Of a DNA stretch of 64,000 nucleotides, positions 42,301 to 51,970 are shown one piece after another. Position 1 is the stretch's first letter, and each line of letters begins with the position of its first letter. Below the pieces are notes generated by a model. That model was not told the origin of the DNA. It saw only the letters and a program-made list of their open reading frames with translations, and ran no database searches. This stretch comes from Atopsyche davidsoni (Eukaryota; Arthropoda; Insecta; Trichoptera; Hydrobiosidae): positions 15,001 to 79,000 of the forward strand of contig JAILWY010000008.1 in assembly GCA_022113835.1 (NCBI GenBank), in the 5' to 3' direction. The position numbers and the translations under genes are program-made.

Positions 42301-45300
42301 ATTTATTAGGTCTGCAGGATATCGGACAACCCGAGTAGGGTCAATACTGCAGAACCTAATATGTATAGATCCTGGAGGTCACATTGCAAGTCAAAAAGTA
42401 AATCGACCGTTTTCACCGAGCCCGACTTACCGGTGGGGAGTTTCCGGCGTTCGGGTCGCGCTGCAGCGGGATACTTCCGCGGAAGACGTCTGTCCCCCTC
42501 GACGCTAATCCGGCTTCGGCCGCCTCGTGTTGCAGCGCCGGGGGCATGCGGCCGGGGGCGCCGGGGGAGGAGCCCTGGCCGGCGCCCGACGCCGCCGAGT
42601 GCGCGCGCCTCGGCCTCAGCGCGGGCCAGACGCGTCTCTGCGCGCAGCACGGGGACCACATGCCGGCGCTGGCCAGGGGCGCGCGCGAGGCCATCCTGGA
42701 GTGCGCGCACCAGTTCCGCGCGCGCCGCTGGAACTGCACGGCCGGCGAGGACTCGGGCTCTCCGGGGTCCGCCACCGCCGCCGCCGCCGCCACCGCCACC
42801 GCCACCGCGCCCGCCACCGCGCCCCTCGCGCGCCTCGGCAGCCGCGAGGCCGCCTTCACGCACGCCGCCCTGGCCGCGGGCGCCGCGCTGTGGGTGGCGC
42901 GCGCCTGCCGCGACGGCCGCCTGGCCTCCTGCGGCTGCTCGCGCGCCCCCCGCCCCCGCGACCTCCACCGCGACTGGCTCTGGGGCGGCTGCGGGGACAA
43001 CCTCGAGTACGGCTACAAGTGAGCTCCTTCATATTCCATTCCTACTGTTGCTTACTGTTCATCACTGTTCCTCACTGTTCCTCACTGTTCCTCCAGCGCG
43101 CGGTGAGCGCAGGGGAAAATTCAAATTTCCCGCGCAGGCCGGCGGGGCGCATCGGGGGTGTGGCGGAAGGAGGGGGGGAGAGAGGGGCGGAGATGACTGG
43201 AGAGCGAGACGGCGCGCGGTCTCGCTCTAGCGCGCCCCGCCGACCGGCGCTTCTGCCGCCCTGGTACGAATGACCCTTCGGCGGAGACGTAACCTTCACT
43301 CCTCGTCCGAGCGCGCGGCGCCCGCCGTCGCGGAAGTCGCCCGGGACGCCCGGGGCGAGGGGAGAGGGGCGAGGGGCGCGGGGCGAGGGGGCGCAGCGGC
43401 GCGGGACTGATTCTCCGTGACGGGCGACTCTGCCGGCTTTTGTCCGTCGCGGGGCGGAACGGATCGGGAACCGGTCCGATGCCGTCGCGGATAGGGGCGC
43501 CGTCGCGAGTCTCCGCGCCTCGACGGGCGACGGCGCCCTCGCGGCTCCGCGTCGAGCGCTCGTTTTTTTTTTTTTAAATTAACGCTCGTCGTATTTATAA
43601 ATCGAAAACGAACGTTCTCGACACCCTGCGGGCGGGAGCCTAGTGCGTCGCGAGGAGCCTTCGAGTCCTCGATATTTTCCCCCGCCTCTTTATTTTTCCG
43701 TTTTGACGGCGATGCGACCTTCGAAAGTCTCGAGATAATAAAAAAACGGGTCAGAGGTGAAGCGAAGAGCGGGACGCCAGCGGGCGGCGGAGGTGGCGGA
43801 GGCGGCGGCGGCGGCGAGTGACGCGCGCGGCCGCTCCCGCCCCTCACCTCCGCGCCGAGATGTTCTCCTGGTAGTTTTTCACGCTACGAAAGGGCTTCAA
43901 TTTCACATTTCACCTGAAATTTTGAAAATTTTCAAACGTCACCGGCGGTGTCCGATTCTTGTGAGTGAACTGACTTTCGAGAGTGGCCGAAGTATCGGGG
44001 CTCGCGTCATTTTCCATTCGAGATACATCAGCATCGACGACCGGCAACGGAGGAGGGGCGCGCCTCGCGAGAGAGCCGACCTCGCGTCTGTGGCGATCCC
44101 CCGAAGAATTCAAAGTCGTTCCCCATCGCCCGGAATCTCCGGGGGCGCACGACAGCGCGGGAGGTATCGGGCGGCGGGCGCCAGGTCAGTGCCGCGCGGC
44201 GACGTCGCGGGGAGGCCCGCCGCGAGACGCGAAGGAGGCTTCCGTCGCGACCGTTTTCACAAAAACGTGGATTTTTCTGCACATTTCGGATCCTCCCCGC
44301 CGGGGTCGCAGAAGGCGCTCCGGGAACGACCGGAAACGCCGGGGCTGCGCGAGCGGGCGGGAGCGTTTCCGGCCTCTCCGGCGACGCACCGGCAGGCGTC
44401 CGCGCCTCCCGGGGAATCCCGCCGCGATCGCGGTCATCCGAGCGTTCAGAGCTCGGAGAAACGGTGAGTCTGCGAGAATATTCCGGTGAGAAATGCGAAA
44501 ATTCCACGCGAAACATCGTACCGACGAATGTCCGGCGCCAGGGCCGCCGGAGACGCAGGAGGTGGCGGCGCCCGCGCGCGTCGGCGGGAGCTCCGCTCTC
44601 GGGGAATGAGTTCCCGCATTCCGCCCGTTTTTCTACCGGGAGCCTAGCGAGCCGAGGGGGTAAACTCGCCGTCGTATCTCTCGACCGTCAGGTATCCATC
44701 GAGTACGTCCAAAGATTATCGTTTTCTATTTGACGGTCATTATTAATATGCGGTCTGTCACTCGCGTCAATTCGTAAGTCTCGTGCGTAAAATGCAATTT
44801 CATATTTCTTTCCGTTTGGAATATTGTTTCTAAATTCGAGGACTAGGCGAGCTCCGGCGGGTCTCTCCCGGACGAGCCGCGGCGCTCGAGATTGTCCAAA
44901 TCCGTCCGATCGCGCCGGGAGCGCAGAGGGTCCGGGAGGTGTCGGAGAGGCGCGCGCAGAGACCCCACCGGAATCGAGTTCTGCATCGGCCTTCGGAAGA
45001 TAACTGCGAATGACGTGCAATTTCGTAATAATAAATAGATATATTTGCAGGTTAGTTAACGGCCATCAGGGAAAATGATTTCTTATTTTCTTCGGCGGAG
45101 TTGCGAGTCGGCGTCTCTTTCCCTCCGAGGCGGGCGAGCGACCAGGCGCGGCGCGAGCGAGGAGGTATCGCGACGGCCGCGCGTCAGGGCGGGCGATCGA
45201 TACGAGGGGCGGCGCCTCCCTCCCGCGGCGACGGCCTGTCGAGGTCTATTTTTTAAATAAAAAAAGGTTAAACTGAATCATCACGAAGGCGACATTAACA

Positions 45301-48300
45301 GATTTTGTTATTCTGTAACAGGTTACATTCATTTGTGTAAATTCATTTGTGCAAATATCTACTTATGAAAGTAGATATTTGCATTTGGGAAACGTCATCG
45401 CCGTGTCACGAAGGAGTGATACTTGTGGACGCATTTATCGTAGAACTCAATTAGATAATATTATGATGATACTATAGGAAATAATATAATATATTTTCAA
45501 AAGTAGATTTTAGTATTGATTTTATTTGTTTGGATTGATTTTTTTTAACAGTCGGCGGAAACGAAACGAGCGCACCCTGAGAGCTGAGAATGCGAAATCG
45601 GCATTCTCCAATGAGGTTTCGTTATCGATCGCTCCGAGACACTCATCGGGTCGGTCTGTCGACAGGTTCACCGAGAACTTCGTGGATAGCCGGGAGCGAG
45701 AGACGCGCGCCAAGCGAGGGAGCCGCCGCCACGCCAGGGCGCTCATGAACCGCCACAACAACGAGGCCGGCCGCCGGGTGAGTCCGCGCTGGGGTCTCCG
45801 GGTCTCCGGGTCTCCGGGGTCTCCGGGTCTCCGGGTCTCCGGGGTCTCCGGGTCTCCGGGTCTCCGGGGTCCGCGCTCCCGCCGAGGGGCGGCCCCGCAG
45901 CCCCCGCAGCCCCCGCGACTCCTCTTCCCTTCTCTGGGCGCGATTTATCAAAAAATAATTACCGCAAAAGCCGTCGTTAATGCGATAACTCGAGTATTCG
46001 AATCGCGTTTTCACGACATTCCAGAAGCGGAAACGAGCAAATCTCGGGCTGGCCTCGCTCGATAAGCCGAGCCGCAGGAGTCGCGACGCCGAGGAGTCTG
46101 CGGGAAGACGACCCCCTCCCTCGGGAGAGCCGTTATCGGAAACGGCGACCGAGAGTGGCTTTTACGACTCCCATCGCTGCGACTGCAGTTCGGTTTTAGT
46201 CTAGGCCATTCCGGCAAACGAGGGGAACTCGGGACGTTTGGAGTTCCCGGCGGCGTCTCGGGCCCCGTTCCGGCGGGCTCTTCAAACGAACGGCCGCGCT
46301 GTCGGGCGACGCGGGGCTCGAGACACCTGCAGAACTCCGGTCACCTGGCCGGGGTGGTTCGAGAAGATGGCCTCGCGACGTGTCGGGCGAGAGAGCCCCT
46401 CGAGATCCGCGCGTCGATTCTTTCGTTATCTTACGATCCTGCGATCGGTTGACTTCGTTTTCATCGAGGGGGCCCGGCAAATTGACCTCCTCATAGTCAC
46501 GGGAAACTGATCTCCTCCCTATCGGCGCTGCGGGTCCTCGCGCCGCCTGTTAGGCTGGCTATCTTGTCGCTTACGGGTCGTTTGTTTTTCAGGCGGTGAT
46601 CAAGAAATCCCGAGTGACGTGCAAGTGCCACGGCGTGTCGGGCTCGTGCAGCCTCATCACCTGCTGGCAGCAGCTGGCCGCCTTCCGCGAGATCGGTGAG
46701 TCCCGCGTCCCGTCGCCCCTCGGAGGAGAGCGATCGACCGAGGCGCTTCGAACTCTAGTGCTCGGTTTTCGACTCTTCGGGCCGAAAAAATAAATTATTA
46801 TAAAACTGAAAAAACTATATCAAAGGAAGCGATAACACAAAATCACCTCCCGTAGTTGTTCAGCGACTAAAACAAAACGATCAAGGACTCGCATAAAATA
46901 CCTACTTCCAAAAATATGATCGCACAATCGTCGATGTCGAGCCGAGTAAAATTTTGATCGGCGGCGGCGCGAACGCGACGCGCCCGCTAACGTGACGCGT
47001 GAAAGTAATTTTTTGAAATCTGAAATTGAAATAGTAACTCATCATAATTTTGAAGCAAAATTAGAAACTCAACATAACTCAGTACACTTACAAAATAAAA
47101 GGATACTTGCACTTTTGAGTGTTCATAACAGAAAAATGACGAAGCTGTACAAAAAAAAAAATACAAATATCGCCATTTACATATTTTATCGTTATTTATT
47201 TATTTGTTGCAAATATAGTATAGTATTATCCCTGCTGGCCTAAAATGCTAATGCAGAAGGGCAACGGAGTACGAGGGAGCCGCGCCGCGCCGGGGCTCGG
47301 GGGGCTCAGGAGGCCTGCCGTTCTCACCTTCCTCGAGGGGCACGGGCATCGCGAATCTGCAGTCAACTCTAGTAACGGAGACTCCCCGAATCGATCGATA
47401 CTCGATAAAACGATAATTTGAAAAAAAAACTATAGAGGTACCGCCGCATCGGATGCGGTGGAGCTCTGAGCGTCCCCGAAAGAGAGCGCGCATCGTTCTG
47501 TCGAGGGAACGCGTCCAAATTACAAGGCGGCCGAGCTCGGGGAGAGACGCGGAAATAAAACGCATCTCTATTGTGCTCGACGCGGCCTCCCGCCCGCCGG
47601 GCCCCGAGGCGGAGGCCCGATCGCGGCGTAATGCGAACGTTATGAAATATCTTCACTCTCGTTGAAAAGATGAGCGGCGATCGCTGGCCCTCGCGGACGA
47701 GAGCGGTTAGTAAAGTAAAAAAAGAATCGCTCCGGAAGGCGCCTCGAACACCGAGTTTTGGTGCATTTCTCGGAACGAGTCGGCCGAGGGCCGAGGAACG
47801 ATCGGACATAACGATAGGTCGGTAATGGACCCGCCCTCTCCGGTAATTACCCGGCCGAGATCAGTCGCCGCCGCGCCGGCCCGGGGAGCGTGGGCCGTTA
47901 TCGGCAGATTACCTCTATTAACACCACACTGGGAGAGAGGCGACGTGGACGCTGCGGCGCCGGTAAATCATGGGACGGCGGGCGGGCGGTGCGGAGGCGC
48001 GGATGGTGGCCGGTGGCCGGTGGCCGGTGGCCGGTGGCCGGAGCCGCGTCGAGGCCGCCAGCGCGTCCCGCCCGAGCGCGCCGGCCTCGCGGGCGGCGGT
48101 CGACTCGCTCGGGAGGAGATGGCGCCGGATGGCACTCCGGTTTATGAATATTCATAATTGGAGCGCGGAGAGATTCCCGAGTTACTTGCGAGGAGCTCCG
48201 GCCGCACCCCCGTGGGCCTCGGGGGCGGGGCCGGGGCGCAGGGGAGGACGGCGCGTGAGGGATGACGTCATCAGCGGCGGCGCAGCACAATGGAGGCGAT

Positions 48301-49319
48301 TTCTCACGGGGCGGGAAGTCGCGGCGCCGAATGCGGCCGGCGCTAATGGCGGGGGTGCCTTCCCGGAGACGGACGGCCACCGCTTTGTAAGCCATTGTCG
48401 CGCTGACGGCCGCCATTCCGCCGAATGTGCCGCCCCCCGAGGGTCGCCATCGCGTCGCTCGACGTTCCACTCGATGGCGCGACACTAAGTGTGAAATTAT
48501 TTCGATTACAATCCCGGAGGTCTCCCCTCCGCCCGGCCAGGCGGGCGAGGAGGCGGACGCCGGTAGGAAGTAGCGGGAAGGAACTGCGGGCGCGGTGTGT
48601 CGTCGCGTCTTCGGAGTTCGCTCGGTTTGGCCCGGTCACGAATTATTTTCATTTCCTCCAAACCTCATGGTAATTTATAATTTTTAAGTAATTATGTAAA
48701 CATTCACCCGAATCGGAACCTAACCCTCGGTCGCCGGGCCGACACTCGCTGTCGGGTAATTTGCATCGTCCCGGTCTTCGAGAATCGCTAGGATTTTCAG
48801 CTCAAACATGAGCGGGTCGAACGCGCCAGTCAGGGTCGATGACGTTTCGCGAAGTACGCAGATTTTTGTGATAATTGTAATATCGACGAGCCGCCGAGGG
48901 CATCGCGCGGGATGAACGAAACGCTATTTATCTACAAATCGGCTGCTATGTCCGGTGTTGCAGGAGACCACCTGAGGGACAAGTACGACGGCGCCACGGA
49001 GGTGAGGGCGAGCCGGCGGGGGCGCCTGCAGGTGCGGGACGTGCGCCACAGCGTGCCGGGCCCCGGGGACCTGGTGTACCTGGCGGAGTCGCCCAACTAC
49101 TGCGTGGCGGACGCGCGCCTGGGCTCGCCTGGCACTGCCGGCCGCGCCTGCAACCGCACGTCCCTCGCCATGGACGGCTGCGACCTGCTCTGCTGCGGCC
49201 GCGGCTACAACACGCTCAAGGTCACCGTCCGCGAGCGCTGCCACTGCGAGTTCCACTGGTGCTGCCGCGTGGAGTGCAAGACCTGCGTGCGCACCCAGGA
49301 CCTGCACACCTGCAAGTAG
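39379..49319 (+). CDS. Wnt5: Wnt5 secreted signalling protein, five coding exons
   Basis: Coding exons: 39379-39533, 42536-43018, 45666-45777, 46593-46695, 48964-49319; all introns GT/AG with matching phases; 402 residues. Exon 1 encodes a signal peptide with a Leu-Thr-repeat core. Exon 2 has [29 protein letters not shown] (N-glycosylation) and [16 protein letters not shown]. Exon 3 has [12 protein letters not shown] and [12 protein letters not shown]. Exon 4 has [16 protein letters not shown], carrying the serine that Porcupine palmitoleoylates (likely Ser268). Exon 5 has [32 protein letters not shown] and [16 protein letters not shown]. The [13 protein letters not shown] and DLVYL-ESP context identifies Wnt5 rather than Wnt1, 6, 7 or 10. 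Wnt5 acts as an extracellular ligand, often via Ryk/Derailed receptors in axon guidance. Unlike Drosophila Wnt5 it lacks a large N-terminal insert. An acceptor at 39351 implies a non-coding exon upstream. Confidence 0.96.
39534..40636. other. Wnt5 intron 1, left part
   Basis: GC-rich at first, including a GGGCGG-type simple repeat at 39836-39875, then ordinary. A 181-codon plus-strand frame (39741-40286) is open, but its residue composition follows the simple repeat and it has no recognisable domain. Confidence 0.45.
40769..41260 (+). CDS. MBF2-family secreted protein nested in Wnt5 intron 1
   Basis: A complete 163-residue frame from ATG 40769 to TAG 41258-41260 without introns. Residues 1-21 form a signal peptide ([21 protein letters not shown]). 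Residues ~25-52 are a Gln-Tyr-Pro-Ala tandem repeat (QYPA about six times). The rest is the MBF2 domain: [50 protein letters not shown] and a C-terminal FIVEVWGR, with an N-glycosylation site at YRNVT. The family was named from a silkworm FTZ-F1 co-activator, but most members are secreted haemolymph or salivary proteins of unknown role. It is on the same strand as Wnt5. An AATAAA lies at 41397-41402. Intronless form and a lineage-specific family point to a later insertion into the Wnt5 intron. Confidence 0.88.
   Translation: MSFRTHLAALAFLGALGGMCAQHQLQYPVQYPAQYPAQYPAQYPAQFPAQYLPAPDNLNRAANSSHHLVLGAVSSGDVQLFRQIVRRSSSFWRAVWTDVSFPNGTVAYPYRVVTCVRALDQYLNGRGGYATLKTGGVGYRNVTVHLRASRGNGFNFIVEVWGR
41261..42535. 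other. Wnt5 intron 1, right part
   Basis: AT-rich with small frames only, turning GC-rich after about 42400 towards exon 2. The acceptor TCGTGTTGCAG precedes 42536. Confidence 0.5.
43019..45665. other. Wnt5 intron 2
   Basis: 2.6 kb, GC-rich on the left with overlapping open frames on both strands and AT-rich on the right. Starts with a tandem CACTGTTCCT repeat (43058-43095, three to four copies). A strong hairpin is listed separately. No nested gene was recognised. Confidence 0.5.
45351..45382. repeat. Perfect 14-bp hairpin in Wnt5 intron 2
   Basis: GCAAATATCTACTT (45351-45364), loop ATGA, AAGTAGATATTTGC (45369-45382). The left side is preceded by a tandem pair of ATTCATTTGTG.AA. Confidence 0.95.
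45796..45873. repeat. CTCCGGGT minisatellite after Wnt5 exon 3
   Basis: About nine copies of CTCCGGGT, some with one extra G, begin 18 bases downstream of the exon 3 donor. The variant order (short, short, long) repeats. Confidence 0.93.
46696..48963. other. Wnt5 intron 4
   Basis: GC-rich in the centre. Contains a CCGGTGG 7-bp repeat at 48009-48043 (five copies) and a long GC-rich block at 48050-48640 with a TATGAATATTCATA palindrome at 48143-48156. Frames are open on both strands but match nothing. Confidence 0.5.
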
Positions 49320-50420
49320 TCCGGACCCGGGGCTCTTGTTAGCCGTCGATCGTCTTGTTTTCCGAGACGACAGGGCGCATTTGTGAAGCGGGCTCAGCGC
49401 CACCGCTGAGAAAGTGTCTCGTCAATAATCTCCCGTGACCGCCGAAACCGTACATATTCATCCTTGGCATTTCTTCCGGGGATTTCATGGCATCGCAGAA
49501 GTTATAAGCTTTGGAAGTAATGAATTTGCATGCATTATCATCCTTCATATCTTGTAAAATAATTTTTCAAGCATATTCACCTAAACATTTGACATCTTCA
49601 TTGAGATATATACATATAAGCTGATAATACTCAAAATATGACATCCTTAGCTTAGATTAGAACTTTGTAGGTACTTACTATGTGTGAATTTTGTATTCGG
49701 GTCCGAGTGTCAGAGACTCTCCTAGAATTAGTCTATTCTTTAAGAACAATAGCTTTATTGCAACCAACTGATTAGGTATTGTAGAATTATTAAGTATAGC
49801 GTGAAAAAATGTGGTTCTTGTCCTGTTAATGATAAATTGACTTCTCGAGGAAATGTAGACACGAGAAAACCATTAACCAACATCTTTCTTTTTGGTAGAA
49901 TGTAAGTAAGTACGGAGACAGAACAGATCTTGTTTCATATTCGATCAAGTTCTTAGCTCTGATTTTACCAAATATTTTTTCATGTCATGTTTTTTTATTT
50001 AGTTGTAGTACTTAAGCATAAGTGATACCTCAGCGTGCTTAGACACGCCGACTCAGCTCTACGATATTGCTTTCATTAAATGTACAAATAGACTAGAAGT
50101 GAGACTCCGTAAGCGCAATAATGCATCATGCAGGCCGAGTATTTCCACATTCCAGTATTATAACTGTTAGTGTTTTTTATGAGAATTCATGACAATATTG
50201 TATTTAGTATATAAGCAATGTAATAATATTGATAGAATTATTTATCTTCGAGATGGAATGTCCAAGATGTATATTAATTATTTATTATCAGCCGCCATGT
50301 TCTTAGAGAGAATGAAAGTGAGAATTTCACTTATAATTTAATGATGCATTCTTCTCAAGACAAACAAATAACTTTTTATTGCACTGTTGACTTTCAATTT
50401 ATAAGTTTCATCTTTAAGTA
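49320..50420. other. 3' flank and presumed 3' UTR of Wnt5
   Basis: AT-rich, no coding frame. The 3' end of the transcript could not be fixed. Confidence 0.45.
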
Positions 50421-50421
50421 A

Positions 50422-50538
50422 TCAATATTTTTGACAGAGAGGACTCCGTGGAATTCCATTTTAATATTTTAAATAAAATACTTTAGTGATTTTTCCACAA
50501 ATTAATTTTTGTTGTTGACCGACGTTGGCATTATAAAC
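50422..50538 (+). repeat. Dispersed repeat family A, copy 3
   Basis: ATCAATATTTTTGACAGAGAG, GTGGAATTCCATTTTAATAT, TTTAAATAAAATACTTTAGTG and TTTGTTGTTGACCG; the closest of the four copies to copy 1. Confidence 0.8.
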
Positions 50539-50539
50539 T

Positions 50540-51770
50540 GGGATTGATATGTTGGCAATAATAATAATGGTTGGCAAAATCTAATTAAAACTACTTTATT
50601 TAAAATATTTCACCTTTAAGTTATGAGGTCCATTAAATTTGAGGATTGTCAGGAATAACTTAGATCAATGACCGCATCGATAGGATGCAGCTGACAGAAG
50701 GGCTACCAAACCAAACATCTATTCAAATCTAATTTTTGATGCCTCGTTGATTTGCAAAGACTTAACTGATTGAGTATCACTACTAACTTTGGCAAAAAAA
50801 TTTAAAATTAAATATTAAATTACCAAATTCCAATTTTCGACAGCTCATTTTATTATTTCAAAATAACACTTACAATGGTGGGTTGCAAACAAAATAAAAC
50901 ACGGCCTTTGAATCCTTGGATTAATTCATACTGCATCTGCTATCGGTGCACTGTAAATACCTACTGGAGTATCTCACCTTGTGTGTTTCAATCAGTCCTA
51001 CCAATAACTACAGTTCAAATAATTATTTTAGACATCAAATTGGAATATGTTTAGACATCTTTAACAATGATAATGCTGATTAGTTGTTCGAGGATGACCC
51101 CTTATGATTATATCACCTAAAACTTCAACATTGCTATTAATCCTAAAATCACTTTCTGAATAATTAAAAAAAATTCTGTGCAAAAATTTAAACGCAACCT
51201 AAAAAATATATGTTGGAAACAGTTAATTTAATCACCTTTAGAAGATTGATAAAATCAGAAATAATAAATTAAAAAAAACAAAATTTACTCCAATTTTCAT
51301 TTGTGAAAGTACATGAAGTAATGAAATTGTATAAAATTTTCTACTAACATTTTTCAATCAATTATTTTTGGCTTATTTCTTAAATATTTGTGTACAATTA
51401 AAAAAAAAAAATTTGTAATGTAATTCTGTTGAATTTTAAAATGTAGTCTTAATATTATAAAGTATGTTATTTTTAATGCTGAGACTTGGCTGTACTTTCT
51501 TCATTATATATCATTGGTTATATATCTTGTTCATGCATTTATTATTCTGATCTACATTGACAAAACTAAAAAGTATCAATGGGTATTTACTTTTAGAATA
51601 TTTATGTAAAGCTTTCACGAGATGAAACAATGCTAATGTAATAAATATTTTTTTCTCTTATTGCATCAAAATGTCTTCTTTTGAAATAAATAACAAAATG
51701 TAACTAAGAGATCTACAGTTGCTAATTTTAAATTTGATGAAATTATGTTTAATAAATAAGTCAGCAGCGT
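50540..51770. other. AT-rich interval, no gene
   Basis: No coding frame of note between the Wnt5 flank and the Ski6 3' end. Confidence 0.45.
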
Positions 51771-51910
51771 AGCTCCTAAGACACAAACCACAAGGCCAAA
51801 GTGAGTCCACCAGTCACTTCACTCAAGCCGAGGTAGATCTCCCTGTAAGTTTGTATTTGACAGTGAATTATGATAACAATAAAAAAACGTTAAATAAAAA
51901 AATCATTGTT

Positions 51911-51916
51911 ATTTAT
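51911..51916 (-). terminator. Poly(A) signal for Ski6
   Basis: AATAAA on the minus strand (TAATAAATAAC), 55 bases past the Ski6 stop codon. Confidence 0.6.
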
Positions 51917-51970
51917 TAGGTAGCTCTACAGTAGCTTAACGAGTCAGTCTGTGGTGTCGCTGCAGGGGTG

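Noticed and set aside
42306..43273. Other frames over Wnt5 exon 2
   Set aside because: The Wnt frame is fixed by conserved motifs and splice phases; the Arg/Ala/Gly-rich alternatives are shadows of a GC-rich exon.
43757..44516. 236-codon frame and its complements in Wnt5 intron 2
   Set aside because: GC-rich DNA open on both strands, with no domain and no splice connection.
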